Notes under the pieces: generated by a model
Database searches by the model: none
What the model saw: the letters and a program-made list of their open reading frames with translations, nothing else
Told to the model about the DNA's origin: nothing
Translations under genes and position numbers: made by a program
Shown here: piece by piece, positions 25,304-35,613 of the stretch
How positions within the stretch are numbered: position 1 is the stretch's first letter
Layout of the letters: each line of letters opens with the position of its first letter
Assembly: GCF_004364805.1 (NCBI RefSeq)
Contig: NZ_SOAP01000001.1
Coordinates: 868,001-932,000, forward strand
Direction of reading: 5' to 3'
DNA from: Pelagimonas phthalicica
Lineage (GTDB): Bacteria > Pseudomonadota > Alphaproteobacteria > Rhodobacterales > Rhodobacteraceae
DNA: 64,000 nucleotides

Positions 25304-27451
25304 TTACTCGTCTTCTTTCTTTTTCTTCGGCTCAGGAGCCTGCTCTTCGCCGGTCTCTTGGTTGACCATCTTCATGGCCAGACGCACCTTGCCGCGATCA
25401 TCAAAGCCCAGCAGCTTAACAAAGACTTCCTGACCTTCTTTCAGAACATCAGACGGATGGTTCAGACGGCGGTTTTCGATTTGCGAAACGTGGACCAGAC
25501 CGTCGCGCTTGCCAAAGAAGTTCACGAAGGCGCCGAAATCGACGATCTTCACAACTTTACCTTTGTAGATCGCACCTTCTTCGGGCTCAGCGACGATCGA
25601 GTGGATCATCTCATAGGCCTTCTTGATGCTTTCGCCATCAGGCGACGCGATCTTGATCACACCATCATCGTTGATGTCGACCTTGGCACCGGAGGTTTCC
25701 ACGATCTCGCGGATCACCTTACCGCCCGAGCCGATCACTTCGCGGATCTTGTCGGTTGGGATGTTCATGGTCTCGATGCGCGGCGCGTGAACGCTGAATT
25801 CAGACGCTTCGGTCAGAGCCTTGGCCATCTCGCCCAGGATGTGCAGGCGGCCTTCTTTGGCCTGTGCCAGCGCTTTGGACATGATTTCCGGGGTGATCCC
25901 AGCAACCTTGATGTCCATCTGCAGCGAGGTGATGCCGTTTTCGGTACCAGCCACTTTGAAGTCCATGTCGCCCAGGTGATCTTCGTCACCCAGAATGTCG
26001 GACAGGATGCCGTAAGATCCGTCTTCTTCCAGAACCAGACCCATGGCCACACCGGCAACAGGCGCCTTGAGCGGAACGCCCGCATCCATCATGGACAGGG
26101 AGCCACCACAGACCGACGCCATCGAGGACGAGCCGTTGGATTCGGTGATCTCGGACACCACGCGGATGGTGTATGGGAAATCGGTTGCTGCAGGCAGAAC
26201 CGCCTGAAGCGCGCGCCAGGCCAGCTTACCATGGCCGATCTCACGGCGACCGGGGGAACCAACACGGCCAACTTCACCCACCGAATAGGGAGGGAAGTTG
26301 TAATGCAGCAGGAAGTTGGATTTGAAGTTGCCATGCAGCGCATCGATGAACTGCTCATCGTCGCCGGTGCCCAGAGTGGTCACAACCAGACCTTGGGTTT
26401 CGCCACGGGTGAACAGGGCAGAACCGTGGGTGCGTGGCAGCATACCGGTTTCGGACACAATCGGACGGATCTCGTTCAGGGCGCGACCGTCGATGCGGCG
26501 GCCATTCTTGACCACGTCGCCACGCAGAACACCGGATTCCAGCTTTTTCAGCGCGGAACCAAGGTTTGCGTCAGCTTGCTGCTCTTCGGAAAGACCAGCG
26601 ATGATCTCTTCTTTTACGGCTGCAACGGCAGAGGTGCGTTCCTGCTTGTCACCAATGGCATAAGCGGCGCGCATTTTCTCTTCACCAGCCGCTTTGACGA
26701 CGTCGAACAGCTCGGAATAGTCAGGCGCGACAAACTCAAACGGTTCTTTCGCGCATTCTTCGGCCAGATCAATGATCAGGTCGATGACCGGCTGGATCTG
26801 CTCATGCGCGAACATAACGCCGCCCAGCATTTCCTCTTCGGTCAGCTCGTAAGCTTCGGATTCAACCATCATCACCGCGTCTTTGGTACCGGCCACAACC
26901 AGATCCAGACGCTGTTCAGGGTTGTTGCGCAGACCTTCCATGTCATCCACGGTCGGGTTCAGCACATATTCACCGTCTTCAAAGCCAACACGGGCACCGG
27001 CAATCGGGCCACGGAATGGCGCGCCGGAGATGGTCAGCGCCGCAGAGGCCGCGATCATTGCAACAATGTCAGGATCGTTGACCAGGTCGTGGCTCAGCAC
27101 GGTGCACATCACCAGAACTTCGTTCTTGAAGCCAGGTACAAACAGCGGGCGGATCGGACGGTCGATCAGACGCGCGGTCAGGGTTTCTTTTTCCGTTGGG
27201 CGTGCTTCACGCTTGAAAAAACCGCCAGGAATTTTACCGGCGGCGTAGTATTTCTCTTGGTAGTGAACGGTCAGAGGGAAAAAGTCCTGGCCCTCTTTCT
27301 GTTGCTTGGCAAAGGTCACGTTCGCCATAACGCTGGTCTCACCCAGAGTCGCGATCACGGTGCCGTCAGCCTGACGGGCAACCTTGCCAGTTTCCAGTGT
27401 GAGCGTTTCTTCGCCCCACTGCATGGATTTCTTGGTTTCTTTGAACATCAT
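25304..27451 (-). CDS. pnp: Polynucleotide phosphorylase
   Basis: About 715 residues. Two RNase PH-like domains: the first begins with [18 protein letters not shown], the second includes [15 protein letters not shown] with [17 protein letters not shown] domain ([18 protein letters not shown]) and an S1 domain ([17 protein letters not shown]) follow, then a charged KKKKE tail. It degrades RNA 3'-5' by phosphorolysis in the degradosome. Two adjacent ATGs exist; the second (27448) has the better distance to AGGA. Convergent with ohr. Confidence 0.97.
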   Translation of the reverse strand: MMFKETKKSMQWGEETLTLETGKVARQADGTVIATLGETSVMANVTFAKQQKEGQDFFPLTVHYQEKYYAAGKIPGGFFKREARPTEKETLTARLIDRPIRPLFVPGFKNEVLVMCTVLSHDLVNDPDIVAMIAASAALTISGAPFRGPIAGARVGFEDGEYVLNPTVDDMEGLRNNPEQRLDLVVAGTKDAVMMVESEAYELTEEEMLGGVMFAHEQIQPVIDLIIDLAEECAKEPFEFVAPDYSELFDVVKAAGEEKMRAAYAIGDKQERTSAVAAVKEEIIAGLSEEQQADANLGSALKKLESGVLRGDVVKNGRRIDGRALNEIRPIVSETGMLPRTHGSALFTRGETQGLVVTTLGTGDDEQFIDALHGNFKSNFLLHYNFPPYSVGEVGRVGSPGRREIGHGKLAWRALQAVLPAATDFPYTIRVVSEITESNGSSSMASVCGGSLSMMDAGVPLKAPVAGVAMGLVLEEDGSYGILSDILGDEDHLGDMDFKVAGTENGITSLQMDIKVAGITPEIMSKALAQAKEGRLHILGEMAKALTEASEFSVHAPRIETMNIPTDKIREVIGSGGKVIREIVETSGAKVDINDDGVIKIASPDGESIKKAYEMIHSIVAEPEEGAIYKGKVVKIVDFGAFVNFFGKRDGLVHVSQIENRRLNHPSDVLKEGQEVFVKLLGFDDRGKVRLAMKMVNQETGEEQAPEPKKKKEDE

Positions 27452-27743
27452 CGTATCCTAATTGGGATCGCTCGGCCCCTGCCGAGTTCCCGTTTGAAGG
27501 GCGGCCCCATTGCCGCCGACCCCATATTTCATCTCACGTGTCATCTTACGTCACAGCGCGTGGGTCAGCGCGCTACGTTCCAGATGGCGCGGGCATAGAG
27601 GAAAAGCAGGGGTTTGTGAACCCATCAGATGCGCTGCACACAGGGCCAGAGCAAAGAAAAGCAAACAACCTTAGCCTATCGCTGGACGCCCCGGCATTGA
27701 TCCTGCATTCTTGATCCAGTTTCCTAGGTCAAAGGGCCCCGTC

Positions 27744-28211
27744 ATGCGCCGTGTTCTGCTGCTTGTCTCTCATTTAATTGCCGTTGGTTTCGGCTTTGCC
27801 CTTGGCATCTATTTCCTGCCGATCCTCACCGCCCCCCCCGGCCCAGAGACCGCCATGCTTGAGGAAAAGGCCAAATCCGCCACGTTCAGCGGCACCTTTG
27901 ATCGCGACCGCGCGGGCAGCGATTTTCTACATTGGGGCGAAGGGGTGATCAGCCTGTCGGACAGTGAAATCGTGCATATGGGCAAGCTCGCCCCCGGACC
28001 GGATTACATGCTCTATCTGACCACGGAATTCGTCGAGGATGAGGCAGGCTTTGAAGCGATCAAGGCCAATTCTGCGCGCATCGGCCCGGTCAAGACCTTT
28101 GACGGTTTGATCCTGCCCGTGCCCGAAGGAGTATCCATTGCCGATTACACCACCGTTGTGATCTGGTGCGAGGCGTTTTCGGAATTCATCACCTCGGCGC
28201 AGTATCAATGA
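27744..28211 (+). CDS. Membrane-anchored DM13-domain protein
   Basis: 155 residues from MRRVLLLVSH. One N-terminal hydrophobic segment (about 4-28) is followed by a DM13 domain (about 50-153): ATFSGTFDRDRAGSDFLHWGEGVISL, YMLYLTTEFVEDEAGF, TTVVIWCEAFSEFI. The conserved late Cys is present. DM13 is an all-beta domain proposed for redox or haem-related roles; its function in bacteria is unsettled. The ATG at 27744 is preferred over a frame opening 11 codons earlier. The 292-base gap upstream of it, shared with pnp, shows no other gene. Confidence 0.82.
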   Translation: MRRVLLLVSHLIAVGFGFALGIYFLPILTAPPGPETAMLEEKAKSATFSGTFDRDRAGSDFLHWGEGVISLSDSEIVHMGKLAPGPDYMLYLTTEFVEDEAGFEAIKANSARIGPVKTFDGLILPVPEGVSIADYTTVVIWCEAFSEFITSAQYQ

Positions 28212-28315
28212 TGGCCTAGCCTTGGTTCGCAATAAAGACCTGAGACCAATTTCCCCCTTTCCTAAACCGCCCCCCATGTTAACACGCCCGTGACACAGAG
28301 TTTTTCGGGACCGTT

Positions 28316-29563
28316 ATGAATATTCTGCAGATTGCTTCCTTGCTGATCGTGCTCGCCGGCGTGTTTGGCACCATCAATTACCTGTTTCTCAAACTGCCTG
28401 CTGCGATTGGCATTCTGGTGGTGGCTTTGCTGGCCTCTATCGGGACTATGGGCTTTGACCTTGCCTTTCCAGGCTGGGGCATTTCAGAACAATTGCGCAG
28501 TGTGATCCTGGGCATCGACTTTTCGGATGCGCTGCTTGAGGGGATGTTGGGCCTGCTGCTTTTTGCCGGGGCCATGCATGTGAAACTGTCGGATTTGCGC
28601 GCGGTTTGGCCGACGGTGCTGCTGATGGCCACCATTGGTGTGGGCCTGTCGACCGCGATCATCGGCTTTGGCTTTAGCTGGTTGACCGGAGCACCGATCC
28701 TGATTGCGCTGGTCTTTGGCGCGTTGATCACGCCCACCGATCCCGTCGCGGTTCTGGGTGTATTGAAAGAAGCCAATATGCGCAAATCTCTGGAAACGCA
28801 GATCGCCGGGGAAAGCCTGTTCAATGATGGCGTTGGCTATGTGGTGTTTCTCGTGCTGGTTGGGCTGGCCTTTCCGTCTGACGCCCATCACGAGGCCGGG
28901 GCCAGCGCCGCGCTGATCCTCTTTGTGCAAGAGGCCTTTGGCGGTGCGCTGCTGGGTCTGGTTCTGGGTTGGCTGGTCTTCCGCGTCATGCGTCTGATTG
29001 ACGACTATTCGCTAGAGGTGTTGCTGACCCTTGGCCTTGCCTTTGGTGGCTATACTTTGGCGCTTTGGCTGCATGTCTCTGCCCCCATCGCAGCCGTCGT
29101 TGCGGGCCTGTTGATCGGCGATATTGGCGCGAAACATGGCATGTCCGCCGAAACACGCGAATATGTCGACAAGTTCTGGATCCTGATCGACGAGATCCTC
29201 AATGCCGTGCTCTTCCTGTTGATCGGGTTCGAGGTCTTTGCCGTGCAGCTGGAACAAAGCTTCCTGATGACCGGCGTCATGTCCATCGCTCTGGCTTTGG
29301 TCGGGCGTCTGGCCGCGGTGGCTGTGCCGGTTCTGATGCTGAAACCCTTCCGTACCTTTGGCCCGGGCGTCATCCAGATCATGACCTGGGGTGGCCTCAA
29401 AGGCGGGATTTCCGTCGCCCTGGCCCTGTCCCTGCCCGATAGCGAATGGAAGCCGCTGATCCTGACCACCACCTATGTGATAGTTGTCTTCTCGATCATC
29501 ATTCAGGGTCTGACTGTGGCGAAACTTGCCAACAAGGTCGGGCGCGAGCCGGATTTGGTGTAA
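28316..29563 (+). CDS. Na+/H+ (cation:proton) antiporter, CPA1/NhaP type
   Basis: 415 residues with about 12 hydrophobic helices. The CPA1 motifs ITPTDPVAVLGVLK (about 141) and AGESLFNDGVGYV (about 163), carrying the ion-binding ND pair, are present. MTWGGLKGGISVALALSLP (near 360) is the other family signature. It exchanges cytoplasmic Na+ (or K+) for H+, which suits a marine habitat. Single gene with its own terminator. Confidence 0.93.
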   Translation: MNILQIASLLIVLAGVFGTINYLFLKLPAAIGILVVALLASIGTMGFDLAFPGWGISEQLRSVILGIDFSDALLEGMLGLLLFAGAMHVKLSDLRAVWPTVLLMATIGVGLSTAIIGFGFSWLTGAPILIALVFGALITPTDPVAVLGVLKEANMRKSLETQIAGESLFNDGVGYVVFLVLVGLAFPSDAHHEAGASAALILFVQEAFGGALLGLVLGWLVFRVMRLIDDYSLEVLLTLGLAFGGYTLALWLHVSAPIAAVVAGLLIGDIGAKHGMSAETREYVDKFWILIDEILNAVLFLLIGFEVFAVQLEQSFLMTGVMSIALALVGRLAAVAVPVLMLKPFRTFGPGVIQIMTWGGLKGGISVALALSLPDSEWKPLILTTTYVIVVFSIIIQGLTVAKLANKVGREPDLV

Positions 29564-29570
29564 ACTTCGA

Positions 29571-29613
29571 CGGGCTGGCAGGCTCCTGACAGGATCTGTC
29601 AGCCCGCTCTTTT
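29571..29613 (+). terminator. Terminator after the antiporter gene
   Basis: CGGGCTG (29571-29577) pairs with CAGCCCG (29600-29606), with an inner TGACAG / CTGTCA stem, followed by CTCTTTT. Confidence 0.75.
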
Positions 29614-29653
29614 AAGCAGCGGTCCTGAGTTTCATTGAACACAAGGACATCCC

Positions 29654-30274
29654 ATGCTGACCCTTTTTCACGCGCCCATGTCGCGTTCGACCCGGATTGT
29701 CACCCTGCTCGAAGAGCTTGGCGCGCGCGAGGCCGTGCAGGTCAAAACTGTCTCGGTGCAGCGCCGTGATGGCGGCGGCGGGCCAGACCCAGAGAACCCG
29801 CATCCGGAAAAGAAAGTGCCGGTCCTGGACCACGACGGCACCATCATCACCGAAAGCATCGCAATCGCCATTCATCTTTGCACCTTGTTTCCCGATGCGG
29901 AACTGATGCCAGCTGCGGGCACACCGGAACACGGCAAAGCTCTGCAATGGCTGGCCTGGAATGCCGGTGTGGTTGAGCCAGTCCTGGTTGCCAAATTGAC
30001 GGGTGACGACAACCCGGCTTTCCGGTCTGCCTTTCGCGGCTGGGACGAGGTCATGATGCGGCTGGAATCCGCGCTGGACACGTCGCCATGGCTGCTGGGG
30101 TCCAAGTTCAGTGTCGCCGACCTGATCGTGCATTCCTCTTTTTCCTGGATGCCGGACCTCTTGCCCGATCACGCCGGGATCCAAGACTGGAACAGCCGCA
30201 TGATGGCGCGCCCGGCAGCGCAAAAGACCTTTGCCGAGGATCAAGAGGCCATGGCCGCGATTGCGGGTGCATAA
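29654..30274 (+). CDS. Glutathione S-transferase family protein
   Basis: 206 residues. The N-terminal thioredoxin-like domain has TLFHAPMSRSTRI (catalytic Ser region) and KVPVLDHDGTIITESIAI, the cis-Pro and glutathione gamma-Glu binding ESxAI motif. The C-terminal helical domain contains FSVADLIVHSSFSW. The substrate is unknown. Followed by a clear terminator. Confidence 0.9.
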   Translation: MLTLFHAPMSRSTRIVTLLEELGAREAVQVKTVSVQRRDGGGGPDPENPHPEKKVPVLDHDGTIITESIAIAIHLCTLFPDAELMPAAGTPEHGKALQWLAWNAGVVEPVLVAKLTGDDNPAFRSAFRGWDEVMMRLESALDTSPWLLGSKFSVADLIVHSSFSWMPDLLPDHAGIQDWNSRMMARPAAQKTFAEDQEAMAAIAGA

Positions 30275-30291
30275 GCCTGGACGCTATGACC

Positions 30292-30319
30292 AAAAAACCG
30301 GCTCCAAGGGCCGGTTTTT
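30292..30319 (+). terminator. Terminator after the GST gene
   Basis: ACCGGC (30297-30302) pairs with GCCGGT (30310-30315) and runs into TTTTT; the A-rich 5' flank extends the stem. Confidence 0.88.
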
Positions 30320-30390
30320 CTGACTTGTTTTCAAAACCGATTGCCGTTTCACTTCTCGGGAAAATTCACTTTCCAACAAAAGGAACCGCC

Positions 30391-31302
30391 ATGCGTCCCT
30401 TTTTCATTGTTTCTGCCTTTCTTGCCCTGTTCCCTGCCTCTGCCGCTTTGGCCCAAAGCGGCAGCCCGGATCTGAACGCCGCCCCGAGCTCCGTGCGCGC
30501 CATTGCCGAGAACTTCGCCGCCGGGCGCGGGGCCGACCTTTCGCGCCATTACGCGATGTTTGTCAAAGTCATCGAAAATCCGGGGCCTCAAAAGGACATC
30601 AATGCGCGGCGTATTACATCGGTCGAGCGCAGCCCTGTTGATACCAAATACGACTATCTCAAAACGCATCTGCAAACTCTGCCGCGTGATGGCGGCAATT
30701 CCCGCCTCTACGAAGCGCTCGGCGGGCGCAGGAATTCCCGCGATGTTGCGCTATTCGGCACGCCTGAGGCCGGTTGGGTAGCCGTTCAGGGCTGGCAGGA
30801 TAGCAGCCAAATCACCATGAGCATCCTGCATCTGTCTCCCGGCCTCACGCAGGCCAAGATGGCGAGCCTGAACCTCCCCTTGGGCGACAAAGGGTTTTCG
30901 GCGGGCGAGGATGTGTCGTCTCACGTGCCAAACGACATTTCGGTCGCCTTTGCCTCGGACGGCGATCTGCTTTTGTCCTTTGACACGCTCAATCGCTGTT
31001 CGGGGGATCGGCGCATGGGGGTCGTGATGCGGCTCGCCGCCAGTTTTGACCGTTTGGAATGGGTCTCGCCCCTGCGGGTGGCAGGCGGGCGGCATTTTGC
31101 CTTTAGCGACAAAAGCCTTTTCGCCATTGATGGCGGGTCTTGTGAAAAGGATTACCTTTACGAACTGGACCTGAACAGCGGCAAGGTCAAAACCCGCCAG
31201 GTCATGCCCAGCGCCCAAGATGCCGGAGATTTCACCGCGCTGAGCGGCAATGATCTATACTTGGTGCTGTATAACCGCTTCATTCATTACAAGCTGCGGT
31301 GA
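30391..31302 (+). CDS. Exported protein of unknown function, 303 aa
   Basis: Not recognised. The ATG at 30391 follows AAAGGA and opens a clear Sec signal peptide (MRPFFIVSAFLALFPASAALAQ, cleavage after residue 21 or so, written here as one segment under 23 residues in the protein). The mature part has repeated short beta-rich stretches (GWVAVQGW, LLLSFDTLNRCSGDRR, LYELDLNSGKVKTRQV) that could be beta-propeller blades, plus a Cys pair (about 208 and 251). The frame is open far upstream, across the GST gene, but that part is a shadow. Confidence 0.7.
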   Translation: MRPFFIVSAFLALFPASAALAQSGSPDLNAAPSSVRAIAENFAAGRGADLSRHYAMFVKVIENPGPQKDINARRITSVERSPVDTKYDYLKTHLQTLPRDGGNSRLYEALGGRRNSRDVALFGTPEAGWVAVQGWQDSSQITMSILHLSPGLTQAKMASLNLPLGDKGFSAGEDVSSHVPNDISVAFASDGDLLLSFDTLNRCSGDRRMGVVMRLAASFDRLEWVSPLRVAGGRHFAFSDKSLFAIDGGSCEKDYLYELDLNSGKVKTRQVMPSAQDAGDFTALSGNDLYLVLYNRFIHYKLR

Positions 31303-31330
31303 CAACCACACCCTGCCAGCACAAAAAGAA

Positions 31331-31360
31331 AAACGCCTGCTTGTCTCCAAGCAGGCGTTT
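31331..31360. terminator. Bidirectional terminator between the exported-protein gene and rpsO
   Basis: AAACGCCTGCTTG (31331-31343) pairs with CAAGCAGGCGTTT (31348-31360) across TCTC, with A/T tracts on both sides. Confidence 0.9.
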
Positions 31361-31384
31361 CTATTCTAACGGTATAAACCGAAC

Positions 31385-31654
31385 TTAGCGGCGGATACCC
31401 AGGCGCTTGATGAGGTCCTGATAACGGGCTTCATCTTTGGCTTTGGTGTAGTCCAGCAGCTTACGACGCTGAGCAACCAACTTCAGAAGACCACGACGGG
31501 AATGGTTGTCCTTCTTGTGGGTTTTGAAGTGCTCGGTCAGGGTCGAGATGCGCGAGGTCAGAATGGCAACCTGTACTTCGGGCGAACCGGTGTCGCCTTC
31601 TTTGGTTGCGAATTCTTTCATCAGGCGTGCTTTTTCTTCAGCAGTGATCGACAT
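31385..31654 (-). CDS. rpsO: 30S ribosomal protein S15
   Basis: 89 residues, canonical S15: [35 protein letters not shown] and [19 protein letters not shown]. It binds 16S rRNA early in small-subunit assembly. GGAGA precedes the ATG. In many bacteria it is next to pnp; here five other genes (27.7-31.3 kb) separate the two. Confidence 0.98.
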   Translation of the reverse strand: MSITAEEKARLMKEFATKEGDTGSPEVQVAILTSRISTLTEHFKTHKKDNHSRRGLLKLVAQRRKLLDYTKAKDEARYQDLIKRLGIRR

Positions 31655-31832
31655 CGGGGTCTCCTCTCGGATTAAGGGTTATGGCACAAGCCGGGATGTC
31701 GTCCAGCAAGGCCCATGGAGTATCCACATAAAGTGGATGCGCGCACATACGCGATTCCTGTTTGAAAGGAAAGTGTTTCTTGAAGAGATTTGTGCGTTTC
31801 TGCGACCGGGCCCGCCGCGAAATGCGCCCGGG

Positions 31833-32984
31833 TTAGGCTGCCGCCAACTCTGCAGCCACGCTTTCGCCGACCAGCACCACGTTCTCCAGATCCGGTGCGT
31901 CTTCGGTCGGCAACGTGGCCAGAACGGTGCCATCAACGACAATCTCGGTCGTGTCAGGATCATCCGCGGATTGGCGGATCTCAAGCTCGGGGTCTTCTGA
32001 TCCGGTGCTGTCGTCAAAGACGATTACAATCTGATCTTCGGCCTGATCGTAATCCATCAGTTGCGCGGCATCGACGGTGATCCAATCGCCCAGAACAAAG
32101 GTATCAGCCCCCTCGCCGCCCGACGCGATATCGCCATTGCCAATACCGATGGTGTCATTGTCAAAACCACCATTCAGATAATCATACCCGTCGATATCCA
32201 CGCCATTTTCATCGCGTACAACGCCGCTAAGAACGTCATCGCCATCCATACCGGCAATGTTGTCTGCACCAAGACCACCATTGAGCACATCATCGCCGCT
32301 GCCACCGATGACAACGTCATCTCCGCTGCCGCCATCCAAGGTGTCATTGCCAACGCTGCCATTCAGCGTGTCATTACCATCACCGCCATCAATCTGGTCA
32401 TCATCCATATAGCCAGTCAGGTCATCATCACCCATACCGCCATAAAGGAAATCGGCACCGTCCTGACCCAAGAGAGTATCATTGCCCTCGCCACCAATCA
32501 GCGTGTCATCGCCATCCTGACCGTCGAGCAGGTCCGCATCTGCGCCCCCATCAGCGTAATCATTCCCCGCACCACCCGACAGCACATCATCATAATCTGT
32601 TCCAGTCAGGGAATCATCGCCATCTGTGCCATAATCAACTTCGCCCAACCGGTCGATTATGGTGATAGGTTCGCCTGTTGCGGTCTCATAATCCCCATTA
32701 TCTCCACCATCTTCAGAACCAGTGTCTGAGCCAGCTTCACTCCCCGGATTTTCAACTGTGCCATCAGCGGTTTGCGAACCACCCTCTGAACCATCATCAA
32801 AATCGCTTGGGAATATGCCGAGCTGGTCGAAAACAGATGTGCTGGTGCCACTGCCTTCCTCTGCGCCGTCATCGACCTGCGCATCATCAAAATCTTCTTC
32901 GACATCGTCATCGGAATTTGACGTACTGACCACGACTACAGAGCCGAGCGCCATCATCCCCAATAAACCCGCCAGAAAAAGCAT
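31833..32984 (-). CDS. Membrane-anchored RTX (hemolysin-type Ca-binding) repeat protein
   Basis: 383 residues, very acidic. One hydrophobic segment at 1-20 (MLFLAGLLGMMALGSVVVVS) is followed by a Ser/Asp/Glu-rich linker to about 120. About ten glycine/aspartate nonapeptides of the GGxGxDxLx kind follow (about 120-290), which fold as a Ca2+-binding beta-roll. The C-terminal part (about 300-375) looks like the domain often seen after RTX repeats. No type I secretion genes are nearby, and the N-terminal anchor is atypical for type I substrates. Confidence 0.85.
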   Translation of the reverse strand: MLFLAGLLGMMALGSVVVVSTSNSDDDVEEDFDDAQVDDGAEEGSGTSTSVFDQLGIFPSDFDDGSEGGSQTADGTVENPGSEAGSDTGSEDGGDNGDYETATGEPITIIDRLGEVDYGTDGDDSLTGTDYDDVLSGGAGNDYADGGADADLLDGQDGDDTLIGGEGNDTLLGQDGADFLYGGMGDDDLTGYMDDDQIDGGDGNDTLNGSVGNDTLDGGSGDDVVIGGSGDDVLNGGLGADNIAGMDGDDVLSGVVRDENGVDIDGYDYLNGGFDNDTIGIGNGDIASGGEGADTFVLGDWITVDAAQLMDYDQAEDQIVIVFDDSTGSEDPELEIRQSADDPDTTEIVVDGTVLATLPTEDAPDLENVVLVGESVAAELAAA

Positions 32985-33132
32985 CGTACCAAACCTCGCA
33001 ATAAGCCAAGGGGACTATCCCAGAAACCCGCGATTCCTTCAATGAAATTTGAAACAAATGGTTAACGCAACCCTACAGGTTTCGCTTCAATTTCAAATAC
33101 CTGCGAATGAGCGCCTGCCACTTACCCGCTGC

Positions 33133-33651
33133 CTACGGCCCGCCATAGCGATGTTTTTTCTCCCAAACCTCGGGCTGCGTGGCATAAGAGACATAGAGCG
33201 GATGGCGAGGATGACCGTCTTTGGTCAACCCCAAATGGCGCACATCCCCCTCTAGCAACTGCGCCACGGCCTGCCCCTGCCCCAACAGGGCCCCATGTGT
33301 CCCCCATCCCGCAATCGTCATCTCTGCCGCGCCGGACCAGCGCCGCAACAGGTCAGCGTTTTCAGGGCCTTCCGGGTCCTTGGCCTTACGCAAATCTTTT
33401 GGCAGCGTGGCGCGAAAAGCAAACAGGTTGGCGATCCGCATCGCGCCAAACCCCAATTGCACCGCCCGGCGCTGGCAACGCTCAATCGTCGGGTCATTCC
33501 TTTCTTCGGTCGCCGTAGACGGGTTCAACATCACGTATAGAAGTTCCGGCCCGCGGCCCCATACCCGCTGCAACCCATAACGATAGGTGTCGCACGCCGA
33601 ATAAAGCGCGATGCTGTCTTGTGTTCCTTGGGTCGCCCGACGTTCAATCAT
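33133..33651 (-). CDS. DUF1643 protein
   Basis: 172 residues from MIERRATQGTQDSIALYS. Family motifs are LYVMLNPSTATEERNDPTIERC, MRIANLFAFRAT and WGTHGALLGQG. DUF1643 has no known function and often lies near phage or restriction loci, but here the neighbours are housekeeping genes. Start uncertain: the frame extends to 33729, but the shorter start matches family length and leaves room for the divergent promoter. Confidence 0.8.
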   Translation of the reverse strand: MIERRATQGTQDSIALYSACDTYRYGLQRVWGRGPELLYVMLNPSTATEERNDPTIERCQRRAVQLGFGAMRIANLFAFRATLPKDLRKAKDPEGPENADLLRRWSGAAEMTIAGWGTHGALLGQGQAVAQLLEGDVRHLGLTKDGHPRHPLYVSYATQPEVWEKKHRYGGP

Positions 33652-33749
33652 GCGCGCAAGCTGGCGCATCCCTTTGCCCCGTGCAAGCCCTGTTGACAGT
33701 GCCTCGTAGCTGGGGCCCATTACGGGCAAAACCGGATCAGGATAGTTTT

Positions 33750-34721
33750 ATGAATTTCGACATGATTTCAGCCGCCTCGGACCGTCTCAAAGGCCATGTC
33801 CGGCGCACACCGCTCTTATCTTCTCCGGCTTTGGACGAGATCGCAGGCAAACGTATCCTGATCAAAGCGGAATGCCTGCAACACACCGGCAGTTTCAAGT
33901 TTCGCGGCGGCTGGTCGGCGGTCTCGGCCCTGGATCCGGAAACACGCTCGCGCGGCGTTATCGCCTTCTCTTCGGGCAACCATGCCCAGGGTATCGCCGC
34001 CGCCGCCCAGGCTTTTGGCGTGCCTGCTGTGATCGTAATGCCTGCCGACGCCCCAAGCCTGAAAATCGAAGGCACCAAGCGGCTTGGAGGCGAAGTCGTG
34101 CTCTATGACCGCGCCGCACGCGAATGCCGCGAAACCATTGGCACACGGCTGGCAGAAGAGCGCGGGCTGACCCTGATCAAACCTTATGACGAACCGCAAG
34201 TCATCGCTGGCCAAGGCACTTGCGGGCTGGAAATCGCCGAGCAGGCAGCAAAGCTTGGGGTGACATCGGCAGATGTGCTTGTCTGTTGCGGCGGCGGCGG
34301 GCTGACCTCCGGCATAGCCTTGGCGCTGGAGCAATTAGCACCGGACATGCTGGTGCATCCTGCCGAGCCCGAAGGTTATGACGATGTGGCACGCTCGCTG
34401 CGCAGCGGTCAAAAAGAACGCAATGCGACTGAGGCAGGCGGGCTATGCGATGCGATCCTGACCCCAACGCCCGGCGACATAACATTCCCGATCATGTCCC
34501 GCCTGTGCGGCGCAGGTGTGGTCGCCAGCGAAGACGAAGCACTGCGCGCCATGGGGCTGGCCTTTCAACACCTCAAAGTGGTCGCGGAACCCGGTGGAGC
34601 CGTCGCCCTGGCCTGCGCCCTGTTTCACGCGGATGATCTGAAGCACGACACCGTCATCGCCACGATTTCAGGCGGCAATGTCGACCCTGCCATCTTTGCA
34701 CGGGCGCTCAAAACACTCTAA
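33750..34721 (+). CDS. Threonine/serine dehydratase (or serine racemase), PLP fold type II
   Basis: 323 residues from MNFDMISAASDRL; ATG at 33750 with AGGA upstream. PLP Lys50 is in HTGSFKFRGG; the cofactor asparagine loop is SSGNHAQG; the tetraglycine loop is CCGGGGLTSG near 180. It deaminates threonine or serine to a 2-oxo acid, or racemises serine; there is no ACT domain, so it is the catabolic/short type. Divergent from the DUF1643 gene, and a membrane protein gene follows 23 bases later. Confidence 0.9.
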   Translation: MNFDMISAASDRLKGHVRRTPLLSSPALDEIAGKRILIKAECLQHTGSFKFRGGWSAVSALDPETRSRGVIAFSSGNHAQGIAAAAQAFGVPAVIVMPADAPSLKIEGTKRLGGEVVLYDRAARECRETIGTRLAEERGLTLIKPYDEPQVIAGQGTCGLEIAEQAAKLGVTSADVLVCCGGGGLTSGIALALEQLAPDMLVHPAEPEGYDDVARSLRSGQKERNATEAGGLCDAILTPTPGDITFPIMSRLCGAGVVASEDEALRAMGLAFQHLKVVAEPGGAVALACALFHADDLKHDTVIATISGGNVDPAIFARALKTL

Positions 34722-34744
34722 CGCCCTCAATTAAAGAGTATCCC

Positions 34745-35539
34745 ATGTTCAGACTTCTAGCACCAATTGCCTTTTTTGGGCTTTTGATTGTCGGCGGGTA
34801 TTACGCCATCTCTTCCACCAGTATCGAAACACGGCTCGAAAAGAAGCTTGCAATACTCATCCCGGAAGAGGTTCAGGGATCCGTCCAACTTGAGGGCTGC
34901 ATGTTACAAGTCAGCTTTCCTGCATCAGTGAAAAGCAAAGACCTGGATTATTTTCTGAATGCGAACCTGGTTGATTTCGATCTTGGGTCTGTCTCTCTCA
35001 TCCCAGGTTCGGACGGGACAACCCGCTACTTGGCGCAGCCCACATTCTTATCGAAAGAAACCCGAGATCAGGCATTTGCCATTTCTGAACTCGCCCGTGA
35101 ATTCACCCCTCCGTCGCAACACACAACGACCCTTTTTCCAAACTCCGGCGGGCAAGTCACCTGGGCACCGTTGGATCAGGACCCTGACATTGCCCAGCGC
35201 CGCCTTGCATTCGATACCATGCTGAAACAACCCGGAGGCAAACTCCAGATTCACATCATGGCGAAAGCTGAAAGAGACGCCGCCACAAACACCTCAAAAC
35301 TGGTGGCCCATAAGGATGCACCCGTCTTTTATGACTTTGTTCAGGCTGTGAAAGCGATGCCCAACCACCGGTCGCTTGTGACTACGCTCTCTTTTTCTGA
35401 GCCGCCCTATGATCGGAATAGCTTTGTGATGGGGTCAATGCATAGTCCGGCACCGATTGACCTACGCTTTCCAGATACTGAAGAGGCGAAAGAATTTGCC
35501 AGATTGATGCTGCTCTATCGCCAGAAACACTGCCGATAA
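34745..35539 (+). CDS. Membrane-anchored hypothetical protein, 264 aa
   Basis: Not recognised. One N-terminal hydrophobic segment (about 5-22) suggests an anchored periplasmic protein. The body has no motif I can name; cysteines at about 52 and 263. It lies 23 bases after the dehydratase gene, so it is probably co-transcribed. AAAGAG is a modest ribosome site. Confidence 0.6.
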   Translation: MFRLLAPIAFFGLLIVGGYYAISSTSIETRLEKKLAILIPEEVQGSVQLEGCMLQVSFPASVKSKDLDYFLNANLVDFDLGSVSLIPGSDGTTRYLAQPTFLSKETRDQAFAISELAREFTPPSQHTTTLFPNSGGQVTWAPLDQDPDIAQRRLAFDTMLKQPGGKLQIHIMAKAERDAATNTSKLVAHKDAPVFYDFVQAVKAMPNHRSLVTTLSFSEPPYDRNSFVMGSMHSPAPIDLRFPDTEEAKEFARLMLLYRQKHCR

Positions 35540-35613
35540 ATCCATTGGGTTCGAACAGGTGGCGGCGGGACGGTGGGCGGGGCGCATTTGCGTCGCAAAC
35601 AGCGCCGTCCCCG

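Noticed and set aside
25292-27598. 768-codon open frame antisense to pnp
   Set aside because: Long antisense frames are common in GC-rich genes. The translation has no family features, whereas pnp on the other strand is unmistakable.
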